DNA of 39,044 bases from Xenorhabdus khoisanae. Lineage in GTDB: Bacteria > Pseudomonadota > Gammaproteobacteria > Enterobacterales > Enterobacteriaceae. The translations under genes and the position numbers were made by a program. The notes beneath the pieces were generated by a model. It did no database searches, had not been told where the DNA came from, and was given only the letters and a program-made list of their open reading frames with translations. Positions 11,578-22,072 of the stretch are shown here, piece by piece (position 1 is the stretch's first letter; each line of letters begins with the position of its first letter). The DNA is taken from positions 1-39,044 of the forward strand of contig NZ_LFCV01000027.1 in assembly GCF_001037465.1 (NCBI RefSeq), read 5' to 3'.

Positions 11578-11586
11578 AATCACGTA

Positions 11587-12522
11587 ATGACAAATAGTGA
11601 CAATATGAGCTCAACAACGTCTATCAGTCAGATACAGGCATGGCTGGAAAGCTTACGCCCTAAAACGTTACCTCTGGCCATAGCGGCCGTCGTAACTGGT
11701 TCAGCCCTTGCATCATGGACGGGACATTTCAAATGGCCTGTGGCGTTGCTAGCTTTATTAACTGCTGCCATACTGCAAATTCTTTCCAATCTCGCCAATG
11801 ACTATGGCGATGTTGCCAAAGGCAGTGATGCAGAAAAACGTATCGGCCCAATGCGTGGCATGCAAAAAGGCCTGATTACAGCAAAGCAGATGAAAAATGC
11901 ATTGAAGATCACGGTGCTGCTCTCTTGTCTGTCAGGCATTTCTCTTATCGTCGTGGCCTGTAATAGCCTGAGTGATGTTATCGGTTTCCTGGTTCTGGGA
12001 TTACTGGCGATTATCGCGGCTATCACGTATACCGTGGGAGCCAGACCTTACGGCTATCTTGGGCTGGGTGATATTTCTGTCCTGATTTTCTTTGGTTGGT
12101 TGAGTGTTCTTGGTACCTATTACCTGCAAGCCAATACCTTTTCCCTGAATACGTTCCTGCCCGCAACCGCCTGTGGTTTACTTTCTGTTGCAGTTTTGAA
12201 TATTAATAATTTGCGCGATATCGAAAATGATCGGCAAAACGGCAAAAATACGCTGGCTGTCAGATTGGGTGGAAAAAAAGCACGTTACTACCATGCTGCC
12301 CTGATAATAAGTGCCATGTTTTGCCTTATCACCTTTACGCTCCAGTATCTAAGTTCTTGGACTAGCTGGCTATTTTTGCTTGCCTTTCCTCTATTACTGA
12401 AACACATGTTGCAAGTGCTGCGTGATCCGACACCGGAAGGTATGCGCCCTAAGCTGGTACAAATGGTCAAAGCAGCATTATTGACTAATGTGCTGTTTTC
12501 CATCGGATTGGTACTTAATTAA
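11587..12522 (+). CDS. menA: 1,4-dihydroxy-2-naphthoate octaprenyltransferase MenA
   Basis: MenA is an integral-membrane UbiA-family prenyltransferase that attaches the octaprenyl chain to 1,4-dihydroxy-2-naphthoate, giving demethylmenaquinone. From 11587 it has 311 residues (E. coli 308). The QAWLESLRPKTLPLA N-terminal motif, the Asp-rich motif NLANDYGDVAKGSD near residue 80, the second one NNLRDIENDRQNGKNTLAVRLG near residue 205, and eight or nine hydrophobic helices support the call. The open frame extends upstream to 11521, but those codons lie inside an ERIC repeat and are unlike the family, so I reject them. MSSTTS at 11605 is an alternative start; neither has a clear Shine-Dalgarno. 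Confidence 0.95.
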   Translation: MTNSDNMSSTTSISQIQAWLESLRPKTLPLAIAAVVTGSALASWTGHFKWPVALLALLTAAILQILSNLANDYGDVAKGSDAEKRIGPMRGMQKGLITAKQMKNALKITVLLSCLSGISLIVVACNSLSDVIGFLVLGLLAIIAAITYTVGARPYGYLGLGDISVLIFFGWLSVLGTYYLQANTFSLNTFLPATACGLLSVAVLNINNLRDIENDRQNGKNTLAVRLGGKKARYYHAALIISAMFCLITFTLQYLSSWTSWLFLLAFPLLLKHMLQVLRDPTPEGMRPKLVQMVKAALLTNVLFSIGLVLN

Positions 12523-12567
12523 GCGAGTAGACATCAATTTTATCCATAAGTTTCAAGATTGATGATT

Positions 12568-12597
12568 TTGCCAACATTGGCTTTAAAAGGATATACT
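12568..12597 (+). promoter_or_regulatory. Candidate sigma-70 promoter of rraA
   Basis: TTGCCA (12568-12573), an 18-bp spacer and TATACT (12592-12597) lie about 35 bp before the rraA ATG. This is a good sigma-70 match by eye. Confidence 0.5.
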
Positions 12598-12630
12598 GTC
12601 CGTTCCTTGCATAAACCAGACGTAAAACCC

Positions 12631-13152
12631 ATGAAATATGATACTTCCGAACTTTGTGATATCTATCAAGAAGATATAAACGTGGTAGAACCACTATTTT
12701 CCAACTTTGGTGGGCGTACTTCATTTGGTGGTCAGATCATCACGGTGAAATGCTTTGAAGACAATGGCCTGCTTTATGATTTACTTGAAGAAAATGGGCT
12801 TGGCCATATTCTGCTCGTCGATGGTGGTGGATCGGTACGCAAGGCACTCGTTGACGCCGAATTGGCTCAACTTGCCGCCAATAATGAGTGGGAAGGCATT
12901 GTCGTCTATGGCGCGGTGCGTCAGGTTGATCACCTTGCTGAACTTGATATTGGTATTCAGGCAATGGCCGCCATTCCTGCCGGTTCCAATAGCGAAGGCG
13001 TGGGTGAAAGTGATATCAGAGTGAACTTCGGTGGCGTAACTTTCTTCTCTGGTGATTACCTCTACGCAGACAACACCGGCATTGTCTTATCAGATGTACC
13101 ACTGGATACTGACGAAGATCTTGACGAAGACAGTGACGACGATGAAGTGTAG
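12631..13152 (+). CDS. rraA: Regulator of RNase E activity A (RraA)
   Basis: RraA forms a trimeric ring that binds the C-terminal scaffold of RNase E and dampens RNA decay; it was formerly annotated as MenG. I choose the start at 12631 because [15 protein letters not shown] is the family N-terminus; the open frame extends 24 codons upstream through the promoter. The core [18 protein letters not shown] and [12 protein letters not shown] blocks are intact. The protein has 173 residues against 161 in E. coli because of an acidic C-terminal tail made almost entirely of Asp and Glu. Gene order menA-rraA-zapB is conserved. Confidence 0.95.
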   Translation: MKYDTSELCDIYQEDINVVEPLFSNFGGRTSFGGQIITVKCFEDNGLLYDLLEENGLGHILLVDGGGSVRKALVDAELAQLAANNEWEGIVVYGAVRQVDHLAELDIGIQAMAAIPAGSNSEGVGESDIRVNFGGVTFFSGDYLYADNTGIVLSDVPLDTDEDLDEDSDDDEV

Positions 13153-13176
13153 TACCCATTATCTTTATTGGGTATA

Positions 13177-13205
13177 AAAAAAAGGGCGCAATCATCGCCC
13201 TTTTT
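13177..13205. terminator. Bidirectional terminator between rraA and zapB
   Basis: GGGCG (13184-13188) pairs with CGCCC (13196-13200), extended by A-run/T-run pairing (AAAAAAA before, TTTTT after). It can serve convergent rraA and zapB. Confidence 0.85.
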
Positions 13206-13225
13206 CAGCTAAGCCGTTAGATACC

Positions 13226-13468
13226 TTATTGTACATCTTCCATCTTACCCAACAGGGTACGTAAGCGCTCTTGCCATGCTGATTGTTCTTGTTTGAGCTG
13301 CTCGTTTTCACGTGTCAGTGAATCACGGCTGTCTGTCATATTCTGGACATTCTGAGATAACGCCGCATTCTGTTCTTTTAATTCTTCAATTTCCATTTGC
13401 AGCAAAGTGATGGTATCAATCGCTTGCTGAACTTTAGATTCTAGCTTTTCAAAAACTTCAAATGACAT
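13226..13468 (-). CDS. zapB: Cell division protein ZapB
   Basis: ZapB is a small antiparallel coiled-coil protein that joins the Z ring through ZapA and links it to MatP at the terminus. The 80 residues (E. coli 81) begin [19 protein letters not shown] and are a near-continuous heptad coiled coil rich in Glu, Gln and Leu, ending in [12 protein letters not shown]. It is convergent with rraA and divergent from glpF, as in E. coli. The start has GAGGG upstream. Confidence 0.96.
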   Translation of the reverse strand: MSFEVFEKLESKVQQAIDTITLLQMEIEELKEQNAALSQNVQNMTDSRDSLTRENEQLKQEQSAWQERLRTLLGKMEDVQ

Positions 13469-13576
13469 TCTCGGGCCCTCTTGTAAGCAATCTCTTGATT
13501 GTATTTAGCCTATCAACGCCTGTCTAGTTTCATCCTTTCAATGTGCGGTATAACGAGAAATATAGCGACTAAAGCA

Positions 13577-13598
13577 AAATGTTTACAAGATCACATTT
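13577..13598. promoter_or_regulatory. Candidate CRP site in the glpF regulatory region
   Basis: The 314-bp gap 13469-13782 holds no credible gene. Within it, a near-palindrome with AAATGT and TCACATTT ends matches the CRP consensus closely. GlpFK is CRP-activated in E. coli. GlpR-like half-boxes (TTCGCTATTTCTCG, AACGATAAA) occur at about 13669-13701 but are too degenerate to call. Confidence 0.55.
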
Positions 13599-13782
13599 CC
13601 AGACTAAAGAAAGCCATAATCAAATGCGAATTCGCTCATTTTGTTGACGCAACACGCAGATTTCAATTTCGCTATTTCTCGTTTACGCGCATTAACGATA
13701 AATTCACAGGCACCTTTCTCTTAATATATAAGAAATGGCTAATCATTAATCTCCCCCTGTACTTTTTTTATAGGATATAGAA

Positions 13783-14580
13783 ATGAGCCGAACCGCTAAT
13801 CCAACATTATCAGGTCAATGCATTTCAGAATTTCTGGGTACTGCATTACTCGTCTTCTTTGGCTTAGGCTGCGTTGCTGCCGCCCGGCTTGCAGGGGCAC
13901 AACTGGGTTTATGGGAAATCAGTATCATCTGGGGTTTTGGTGTTGCCCTAGCGGTTTACCTGACCGCAGGCATCTCAGGCGCACATCTCAATCCCGCTGT
14001 CACCATTGCACTATGCCTATTCGCCAACTTTGACAGAAAAAAAGTGCTGCCTTACATCATTGCCCAGATGCTCGGGGGCTTTGTTGCAGCGCTTATCATC
14101 TATATGATGTATTACAATCTTTTCCTGGATTATGAGCAAGTTCACAACACGGTTCGTGGTTCACAGGAAAGTCTCTTCACGGCGGGGGTTTTCTCTACTT
14201 ACCCTGCTGCACAGATCTCCGTATTACAGGCATTTATCGTCGAAGTTATTATCGCTGCCGTTCTGCTGTGTCTGATTCTGGCTCTGACAGATGATGGCAA
14301 CGGCATCCCGCGCGGGCCTTTAGCACCGCTGTTGATTGGTATCCTCATCGCGGTTATCGGTGGTTCATTCGGCCCGCTGACCGGATTTGCCCTGAACCCG
14401 GCCCGTGACTTCGGCCCCAAATTGGTTGCTTATTTAGCAGGTTGGGGAGATATTGCCCTGACAGGCGGCCGAGATATTCCTTATTGCCTTGTTCCTTTGG
14501 TAGCTCCTGTCGTTGGCGCGATTTTAGGCGCTTTTGGCTACCGCAAACTAATTGCTCGCCATTTACCGCGCGAGATTTAA
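13783..14580 (+). CDS. glpF: Glycerol facilitator GlpF (aquaglyceroporin)
   Basis: GlpF is the inner-membrane MIP-family channel for glycerol diffusion. The 265 residues show six full and two half membrane helices and both signature NPA boxes: SGAHLNPAVT near residue 68 and GFALNPARDFGP near residue 203, the latter with the aquaglyceroporin-type Asp after NPAR. It is the first gene of glpFK; glpK starts 71 bp downstream. Uptake is coupled to phosphorylation by GlpK. Confidence 0.97.
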   Translation: MSRTANPTLSGQCISEFLGTALLVFFGLGCVAAARLAGAQLGLWEISIIWGFGVALAVYLTAGISGAHLNPAVTIALCLFANFDRKKVLPYIIAQMLGGFVAALIIYMMYYNLFLDYEQVHNTVRGSQESLFTAGVFSTYPAAQISVLQAFIVEVIIAAVLLCLILALTDDGNGIPRGPLAPLLIGILIAVIGGSFGPLTGFALNPARDFGPKLVAYLAGWGDIALTGGRDIPYCLVPLVAPVVGAILGAFGYRKLIARHLPREI

Positions 14581-14636
14581 ACTTGCCATACTTAAGTGAT
14601 GGCAATCCAATAAAACAATAAAAAATGAGTCATTGA

Positions 14637-16175
<1,539 letters not shown>

Positions 16176-16200
16176 TCGCGAAAACACCAGATAAACAAAA

Positions 16201-16270
16201 GCTCTGGCATTGTAGTAATGCAATATTGTAGCAGTGCAATATCACAATACGGCAATGTCAGAGCATTTTT
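16201..16270. terminator. Long imperfect hairpin between glpK and emrD
   Basis: GCTCTGGCATTG (16201-16212) pairs imperfectly with CAATGTCAGAGC at 16253-16264, with internal complementary AATGCAATATTG-type segments, and is followed by ATTTTTAT. It probably ends glpFK and may also serve convergent emrD. Confidence 0.65.
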
Positions 16271-16302
16271 ATCTGATGCTCCGATTTTGCCAAGTCGAGA
16301 CT

Positions 16303-17490
16303 TTATAAGGCCGTAGGCTCCTGACGTTGGAGCCGTTGGGAAATCGGCAACCAGCAAAATAGAATCAACAGGGCCATGGAAAACATCAAAATACCGACAC
16401 TGAATTGGCTATTTTGCGGTAACATTGCCGACAGCCATGTCGCCACACCCGAACCCACGTTCTGAAATCCCCCCACCAAAGCACCTGCCGCTCCTGCCAG
16501 ATAAGGAAAAGGTTCCATTGCTCCTGTCGTTGCCAAAGGAAACAACATGCCTGCACCAAAAAAGAAGAGTGCAGCAGGTATCAGCAACGTCCAGATATTC
16601 ATGATGCCTAACCAACCGGGGAGCCACATCAAAGCTCCGGCCAATAAGCAACAAATCACAGAATGCCACATCAGCCGATAAAATGTTTTACCTTCGCGTC
16701 CCGCATACCATGCACCAAAGAACGCCGCAGGAATGGGCAAAATAAACAGGATACTGACCGTTAAGCTATCTAACCCCAAAACAGCGCCCATCAACACACC
16801 GCTACTTGCTTCAAAAACAGCAACCCCAGCCAGGCCACCGACCAACATCAGCAAGTAAGCCACAAAAGAACCATGGGAGAGTAACTGGTGGAAAGCGACC
16901 AACATCGTGCTATGTTCAGTCTGCGTGGGGCGGGTTTCCGGCAGATGCCGGAACAGGAAGAAAGTAACTATCGCGCCCAATATTAATAGGAACCAATAGC
17001 AGGCACGCCACCCAAAATAATGAGCCACCAGACCACCAATCATGGGAGCAGCCAAAGGACTGACCAATACCGCCATATTCAGTAAGCTATTGGCGTAACG
17101 TAACGTCGTCCCCGTATATAAATCCCGCGGCATGGTACGCACCATCACACCGGCAACGCCCGTACCCAACCCCTGAAACGCACTGGCAATAACCAGTATC
17201 AGTAAATTGGGGGCAAACAGTGCACATGTCGTCGCCACCAGAAAAATGGACATTCCCGCCAAAATGACTGGACGACGCCCCACCTTATCGGATAAAGGCC
17301 CATAAAAAAGCTGCGAAAGCCCATAAGAAAATAGATATGCCGCCATAACCCGCTGAACCTCACCTGCGGGTTTATCAAGATCACTCGCTATATCTGCAAT
17401 AACTGGCACATAGATTGTCTGTGTCATCTGCCCGACAGCAGCCAAGGCAATCAGCATCAACAATAAATTAAAGTGTTCTATTTTTCTCAT
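16303..17490 (-). CDS. emrD: Multidrug efflux MFS transporter EmrD
   Basis: EmrD is an inner-membrane, 12-helix major-facilitator drug/H+ antiporter (Bcr/CflA subfamily) that exports hydrophobic compounds in E. coli. From 17490 there are 395 residues (E. coli 394). Family landmarks are LLLMLIALAAVGQMTQTIYVP at helix 1, GPLSDKVGRRPVIL in the loop 2-3 motif A, and the PIPAAFFGAWYAGREGK and AALFFFGAGMLFPLATTGAMEPFPYLAG segments. The open frame starts five codons earlier at 17505; I prefer MRKIEHFN because it gives the family length, although neither start has a strong Shine-Dalgarno. The strand and position match E. coli only loosely, because emrD lies elsewhere there. Confidence 0.9.
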   Translation of the reverse strand: MRKIEHFNLLLMLIALAAVGQMTQTIYVPVIADIASDLDKPAGEVQRVMAAYLFSYGLSQLFYGPLSDKVGRRPVILAGMSIFLVATTCALFAPNLLILVIASAFQGLGTGVAGVMVRTMPRDLYTGTTLRYANSLLNMAVLVSPLAAPMIGGLVAHYFGWRACYWFLLILGAIVTFFLFRHLPETRPTQTEHSTMLVAFHQLLSHGSFVAYLLMLVGGLAGVAVFEASSGVLMGAVLGLDSLTVSILFILPIPAAFFGAWYAGREGKTFYRLMWHSVICCLLAGALMWLPGWLGIMNIWTLLIPAALFFFGAGMLFPLATTGAMEPFPYLAGAAGALVGGFQNVGSGVATWLSAMLPQNSQFSVGILMFSMALLILFCWLPISQRLQRQEPTAL

Positions 17491-17507
17491 CGCATTTACA
17501 TACAATT

Positions 17508-17534
17508 ATTCGTTATCAAACAGTCATTCGTTAT
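17508..17534. repeat. Two direct copies of ATTCGTTAT upstream of emrD
   Basis: ATTCGTTAT occurs at 17508-17516 and 17526-17534, with an 18-bp start-to-start spacing (nearly two helical turns), just before emrD. This could be a tandem operator. The rest of the 333-bp emrD-fpr gap is AT-rich with nothing else I can support. Confidence 0.35.
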
Positions 17535-17823
17535 AAGATTCTGACTTCATTGAAAGTGACTCGCTCGACAAATCTATATTTTTTCATTGCAGTATACAAT
17601 TTCGCATGAATAAAAAATCACAGTTAAATTATCCATATATGTCAATAAAAATGTACATATCAATCCATATTATTGGCAAAAATACAGTTAATTGAACTGT
17701 AACACGTAATCGATAATGCTATTTCAGGTAATCACGTAGAATCGTTACAAAAAATCGCCAATTCACGCAGTATTTATTCCATCAAATTAATTAGCATCAT
17801 ATTGTGTAGAGAGGTTAATCGTA

Positions 17824-18570
17824 ATGGCAAACTGGGTTACAGGAAAAGTTACCGACATAACCAATTGGACAGGCTCACTCTTTAGCATCAAGGTACATGC
17901 GCCGATAGAAAAATTTACCGCCGGACAATTTGCAAAACTTGCACTGGAAATTGAAGGTGAGCGCATTCAACGCGCATACTCTTACGTCAACTCCCCCGAT
18001 GACAATAATCTGGAGTTTTATTTAGTCACTGTTCCAGAAGGCAAACTTAGCTCTCGGCTGGCAACATTAAAAACCGGAGATGAACTGCTCGTTACAGAAC
18101 AAGCGGCAGGCTTTTTTGTTCTTGATGAAATCCCTGATTGCCAAACACTTTGGATGCTTTCAACCGGCACCGCCATTGGGCCTTATCTTTCCATACTCCA
18201 GCAAGGGGTTAATCTGGAAAGATTTGAAAACATCGTGCTGGTTCATGCAGTGAGATGGGGGCAGGATTTGAGTTATTTGCCAATGATGCAGCAATTAGAG
18301 AAGAAGCTTCAAGGCAAGCTGAGAATACAGACCATCGTTAGTCGAGAAAAATACCCCGACTCACTGATGGGGAGAATTCCCGCATTAATTGAGAGTGGAG
18401 AACTGGAATCGGCTGTTGGCCTCCCCATACAGGCAGAAAACAGTCATGTTATGTTGTGTGGGAACCCCCAAATGGTCAGGGATACCCAACAACTGCTGAA
18501 AGAGCAGCGCAACATGGTAAAACACTTGCGCCGTAAACCAGGCCATATCACCAGTGAGCAATATTGGTAA
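17824..18570 (+). CDS. fpr: Ferredoxin/flavodoxin--NADP+ reductase
   Basis: Fpr is an FAD enzyme that passes electrons between NADPH and flavodoxin or ferredoxin, feeding radical-SAM and reductive enzymes and the oxidative-stress response. The 248 residues equal the E. coli length. The FAD-binding RAYSYVNSP motif is near residue 50, the NADP-binding STGTAIGPYLSIL near residue 117, and the C-terminal LRRKPGHITSEQYW with its terminal aromatic is typical. It is monocistronic, with a 5' gap shared with emrD. In E. coli fpr is SoxRS-regulated; I could not make out a convincing soxbox. Confidence 0.97.
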   Translation: MANWVTGKVTDITNWTGSLFSIKVHAPIEKFTAGQFAKLALEIEGERIQRAYSYVNSPDDNNLEFYLVTVPEGKLSSRLATLKTGDELLVTEQAAGFFVLDEIPDCQTLWMLSTGTAIGPYLSILQQGVNLERFENIVLVHAVRWGQDLSYLPMMQQLEKKLQGKLRIQTIVSREKYPDSLMGRIPALIESGELESAVGLPIQAENSHVMLCGNPQMVRDTQQLLKEQRNMVKHLRRKPGHITSEQYW

Positions 18571-18640
18571 TCAACATATTGATATTCACAGCATCACTCA
18601 TCAACTTATAGACGTTTTAGAGCAGGCTATTTGGCAGAAA

Positions 18641-19069
18641 TTACTTGGCAGAAATGTAATCAACCATTTCTGCCGTTTCCCCAAAACGGTTAGCCCCTTC
18701 CGTACCACGGAATACGCCACAATCAAGCATCATCATAACGAAAATCAGTGTTGGGACAAAACGACCAATACCCCATTGCCATATTGGGGCCATTGCACTC
18801 CAGTCAAGGGACAGTAACACCCAAGCCAATGCGAACAGTAATACCCAGCCGCCACGTTTATTCCGGTCATGCAGGCGCTTAGAAAAAATTGCAATGGTTG
18901 GATAAAGTAGCAAGGCCACACCAACTGCCGCATAATTTATGGGGAGGGCATTCATTCCATGCAGTGTCAGGAGTATAAAAATCAAGGCAAAACAGATGCC
19001 AATGCCAATCCAGAATTCCCGGCGTCCAATTCGACCTTTGAATGAAAATCCCCATTGTTGTAATGTCAT
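18641..19069 (-). CDS. yiiR: DUF805 inner-membrane protein YiiR
   Basis: The 142-residue DUF805-family membrane protein has an N-terminal WGFSFKGRIGRREFWIGIG motif typical of the family and four hydrophobic helices (about residues 22-42, 46-63, 74-92 and 97-115), with SKRLHDRNKRGGW between helices two and three. Function unknown. The E. coli yiiR-yiiQ-tpiA order is conserved, and it diverges from yiiQ with 59 bp between starts. A direct repeat (TTGGCAGAAAT) with a complementary ATTTCTGCC lies over its 3' end at 18631-18674 and could act as a hairpin. Confidence 0.85.
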   Translation of the reverse strand: MTLQQWGFSFKGRIGRREFWIGIGICFALIFILLTLHGMNALPINYAAVGVALLLYPTIAIFSKRLHDRNKRGGWVLLFALAWVLLSLDWSAMAPIWQWGIGRFVPTLIFVMMMLDCGVFRGTEGANRFGETAEMVDYISAK

Positions 19070-19128
19070 GTACTCTTTTCCAAATTGTGGATGCTGTTTT
19101 TTCAGTATTTAACTCAGTGAGTAGCAAA

Positions 19129-19749
19129 ATGAAAACAGGCATGAATAAACTTCTGGTGACAATATTAATCGCTTTTGGCATCAGTTTGCCATTATCTGCC
19201 GTTGCGAGTGAGCCTTCTGTCACACCAGAAATGAACCCACAGTTGATGTATCTGCTGCCAAATTCGCCGACTTTCGAAGATACCATCCCTATCTTCCGGG
19301 AAAAATATAACAAAAAACACCCTGAAATCCCCCTATACGAATATAAGGTAATTGCAAGCAAAGATGTTTCTCTGCCTTTCATTCGCGCGGCCAGTAAAAT
19401 CAATGAAAAAATATACTCTTCGGCAGTGCTGGAGCGGGGTAGCGAAAAGATTAAGAGCCTGCAAATTACGCTATTACCATCACAAGATGGGCAAGAAGGT
19501 GAGCAGAATTTCATTCTGGTAAAACAGTATATAACCGCGCTGATCGGCCAATTTGAACCGACTCTTTCCCCTGATCAGGCCAAAACCCAATTAGAAAAAC
19601 TATTACAAGTGGCGGAAAAACACCCTGCTTTCAGCCAGAAAATGGGAGCAACACGCTATATCATCGTGAACAGCAGCGAAAATATAATGACCTTCGCAAT
19701 TGAACCGATTAAGCTATCACTATCTGACACCTCAGCAAATGAAAATTAG
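19129..19749 (+). CDS. yiiQ: DUF1454 family periplasmic protein YiiQ
   Basis: The 206-residue protein resembles E. coli YiiQ (199 residues). A signal peptide ends near VAS-EPSV (basic N-terminus MKTGMNKLL, then hydrophobic VTILIAFGISLPLSAVA). Conserved blocks include FIRAASKINEKIYSSAVLERG and the C-terminal MTFAIEPIKLSLSD. Function unknown; it is predicted periplasmic. I choose 19129 because it directly precedes the signal peptide; the open frame extends 29 codons further into the yiiR promoter region and even overlaps that gene's start. It lies upstream of tpiA in the conserved order. Confidence 0.88.
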   Translation: MKTGMNKLLVTILIAFGISLPLSAVASEPSVTPEMNPQLMYLLPNSPTFEDTIPIFREKYNKKHPEIPLYEYKVIASKDVSLPFIRAASKINEKIYSSAVLERGSEKIKSLQITLLPSQDGQEGEQNFILVKQYITALIGQFEPTLSPDQAKTQLEKLLQVAEKHPAFSQKMGATRYIIVNSSENIMTFAIEPIKLSLSDTSANEN

Positions 19750-19810
19750 TGACACAGCGCAGAGCTATTCGCGCTGATGATCTTTATACTGTCGGGATTC
19801 CGCTTACAGG

Positions 19811-19835
19811 GAATGACATCCGATTGATGTCATTC
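19811..19835. other. Perfect 10-bp hairpin between yiiQ and tpiA
   Basis: GAATGACATC (19811-19820) and GATGTCATTC (19826-19835) flank a 5-nt loop and are perfectly complementary. No T-run follows. It could be a weak terminator for yiiQ or a leader structure ahead of tpiA. Confidence 0.5.
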
Positions 19836-19893
19836 AAAGAAAGAATATTCATTCAGTTCGCAATTTGATTATTTTCTGGTTGGAGGGAAAAAC

Positions 19894-20661
19894 ATGCGAC
19901 ATCCATTAGTTATGGGTAACTGGAAATTAAATGGCAGTACCCACATGGTTAACGACCTGATTGCAGGCCTGCGTAAAGAACTGAGCAACGTTGACGGCTG
20001 TGGCGTCGCTATTGCACCACCAACAGTTTATGTTTCTCTGGCAAACAATGCTCTGGCTGGCAGCCGTATTGCTCTGGGTGCACAAGATGTTGGCGTTAAC
20101 CTTTCTGGCGCATTCACTGGCGAAACTTCCGCAGAAATGCTGAAAGACGCCGGCGCGAAATACATCATTATCGGCCACTCTGAACGTCGTACTTATCACA
20201 AAGAGAGCGACGAACTGATTGCCAGGAAATTTGCCATCCTGAAAGAGCAAGGTCTGATCCCAGTTCTGTGCATTGGTGAAACCGAACAGGAAAACGAAGC
20301 GGGTCAAACTGAAGCGGTTTGTGCACGACAAATCGATGCGGTCCTGAACACGCTGGGCGCCGAAGCATTCAAAGATACGGTTATTGCCTACGAGCCTGTT
20401 TGGGCAATCGGCACGGGTAAATCAGCAACGCCTGCACAAGCACAGGCTGTTCATAAATTTATCCGTGATCATATCGCGAAACAAGATGCCGCTATCGCTG
20501 AACAGGTCATTATTCAATACGGCGGTTCCGTTAACGCCAGCAACGCAGCAGAACTGTTTACTCAGCCGGATATCGACGGTGCATTGGTCGGTGGCGCATC
20601 ACTGAAAGCGGATGCTTTCGCTGTGATTGTAAAAGCCGCCGCCGAAGCGAAAAAAGCGTAA
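19894..20661 (+). CDS. tpiA: Triosephosphate isomerase
   Basis: This glycolytic TIM-barrel enzyme interconverts dihydroxyacetone phosphate and glyceraldehyde 3-phosphate. The 255 residues equal the E. coli length. All catalytic residues are visible: Lys in GNWKLNG near residue 11-13, His in IIGHSERR near residue 95, and Glu in [14 protein letters not shown] near residue 167, where AIGTGK forms the flexible lid loop. The [12 protein letters not shown] phosphate-binding segment and the C-terminal [10 protein letters not shown] are intact. A GGAGG Shine-Dalgarno precedes the ATG. Confidence 0.99.
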   Translation: MRHPLVMGNWKLNGSTHMVNDLIAGLRKELSNVDGCGVAIAPPTVYVSLANNALAGSRIALGAQDVGVNLSGAFTGETSAEMLKDAGAKYIIIGHSERRTYHKESDELIARKFAILKEQGLIPVLCIGETEQENEAGQTEAVCARQIDAVLNTLGAEAFKDTVIAYEPVWAIGTGKSATPAQAQAVHKFIRDHIAKQDAAIAEQVIIQYGGSVNASNAAELFTQPDIDGALVGGASLKADAFAVIVKAAAEAKKA

Positions 20662-20703
20662 TTTGTAATCTTTTATATCCAATAGATTGCAAACAAAAAA
20701 ATG

Positions 20704-20736
20704 AACCGCCACGGAATATACCCACGGCGGTTTTTT
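20704..20736. terminator. Terminator between tpiA and sbp
   Basis: ACCGCC (20705-20710) pairs with GGCGGT (20726-20731), followed by six T; an A-run precedes the stem. It is suited to tpiA and possibly to convergent sbp. Confidence 0.82.
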
Positions 20737-20803
20737 CTCACTTCCTCTGCTACAATTTTCCTCTACCACAATCTTCTTCTACCACAACCAATCGCCTCAA
20801 TGA

Positions 20804-21856
20804 CTAACGGCGGATAATTTCATCAAAAGTCCCGCCTGTGGCGAAATGTTCTTTCTGTGCTTTATCCCAACCAGCAAAAACCTCATCAATCGTAAAGAGT
20901 TTCAGATCGGGGAAAACAGCGTGGTATTTTTCTGCAATAGCCTTATCGCGCGGACGATAATAGTTTTTGGCTGCAATTTCCTGCCCTATCGGAGAATAAA
21001 GATACTTAAGATATTCCGTGGCCAGTTCACGCGTACCTCGTTTATCAACCACCTTATCAACGACAGCTACTGTGGGTTCTGCCAGAATAGAAATGCTCGG
21101 TGTGACGACTTCAAATTTGTCTTTATCCAAAGCATTAATCGCCAGCAGCGCTTCATTTTCCCATGCAATCAGTACATCACCAATCCCGCGCTCCACAAAG
21201 GTATTGGTTGCACCTCGTGCACCGGAATCCAGTACTTCGACATTTTTATAAAGTGCTTTCACGAATTCTTTGGCTTTAACCTGATCCTGATGGTGACTTG
21301 CCAGTCCATATCCCCAGACAGCCAGATAATTCCAACGCGCACCACCGGAAGTTTTCGGATTCGGTGTTACCACAGAAACATCAGGACGGATTAAATCCGG
21401 CCAATCTTTTATCTGTTTGGGATTGCCTTTTCTCACCAGAAAAACAATCGTTGATGTATAAGGTGCCGAATTATCCGGCAGACGTTTAATCCAATGCTTA
21501 TCAATCCGGCCACGCTCTGCAATTGCATCCACATCATAGGCCAGCGCCAGAGTGACGACATCCGCCTGAAGACCATTAATCACAGAAGTTGCCTGCTTGC
21601 CTGAGCCACCATGTGATTGGCGGATCTTCACATCATCTCCCGTTTTTTGATGCCAGTATTCACTGAATGCTTTATCGTACTGTTGGTATAACTCACGAGT
21701 CGGATCATAGGATACATTTAAGAGTTGCACCTCTTTCGCCCATGCACTGTTTGCCAACAATAACATCAGAACTGCTGACAACACGGCATAAACACTCGCC
21801 ACTGCCCATCTCGCGCCTGATTTCACTACTTTTGTCTTTTTAATCACTGCATTCAT
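20804..21856 (-). CDS. sbp: Periplasmic sulfate-binding protein
   Basis: Sbp captures sulfate for the CysTWA ABC importer. About 350 residues, with the first 40 or so forming an unusually long N-terminus: a basic stretch, then the hydrophobic core [20 protein letters not shown] ending at an AWA-KE signal-peptidase site. The mature domain contains [18 protein letters not shown], the ligand loop [25 protein letters not shown] and [13 protein letters not shown], all typical of Sbp. The track start is a GTG two codons earlier; I prefer the ATG at 21856. Position next to pfkA matches E. coli. CysB control is expected from the family. Confidence 0.95.
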   Translation of the reverse strand: MNAVIKKTKVVKSGARWAVASVYAVLSAVLMLLLANSAWAKEVQLLNVSYDPTRELYQQYDKAFSEYWHQKTGDDVKIRQSHGGSGKQATSVINGLQADVVTLALAYDVDAIAERGRIDKHWIKRLPDNSAPYTSTIVFLVRKGNPKQIKDWPDLIRPDVSVVTPNPKTSGGARWNYLAVWGYGLASHHQDQVKAKEFVKALYKNVEVLDSGARGATNTFVERGIGDVLIAWENEALLAINALDKDKFEVVTPSISILAEPTVAVVDKVVDKRGTRELATEYLKYLYSPIGQEIAAKNYYRPRDKAIAEKYHAVFPDLKLFTIDEVFAGWDKAQKEHFATGGTFDEIIRR

Positions 21857-22005
21857 AATCACGGTGCCATGCTCCCATTAACTATTCCCAGAAACTTATT
21901 CCCAGAAACTACGATGATTTTTCACCATAAAAACTGACAGAAAGCGTTATGACGCAGAAATAATTTAAAATTTCTGCTTATGCGTAAGAAGAATATGAGA
22001 AATAA

Positions 22006-22028
22006 GACAGCCACATAAAGTGACTGCC
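22006..22028 (-). terminator. pfkA terminator
   Basis: On the minus strand GGCAGTCAC and GTGGCTGTC form a 9-bp stem (with G-U pairs) around a 5-nt loop, followed by TTATTTCTC. It lies about 45 bp past the pfkA stop. Confidence 0.65.
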
Positions 22029-22072
22029 TATGAAGGAGGATTTTGCAGAAAAGACAGGATCAGAAGGCAGGA

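Noticed and set aside
11521-11586. Longer menA start at a GTG
   Set aside because: These codons lie inside the ERIC element and do not resemble the MenA N-terminus.
12559-12630. Longer rraA start
   Set aside because: The extension runs through a sigma-70-like promoter, and MKYDTSE is the family N-terminus.
13660-13705. GlpR operators upstream of glpF
   Set aside because: Half-site resemblance only; too many mismatches to call.
13499-13780. 93-codon open frame upstream of glpF
   Set aside because: It overlaps the CRP-like site and regulatory region, has no family resemblance and ends at the glpF Shine-Dalgarno.
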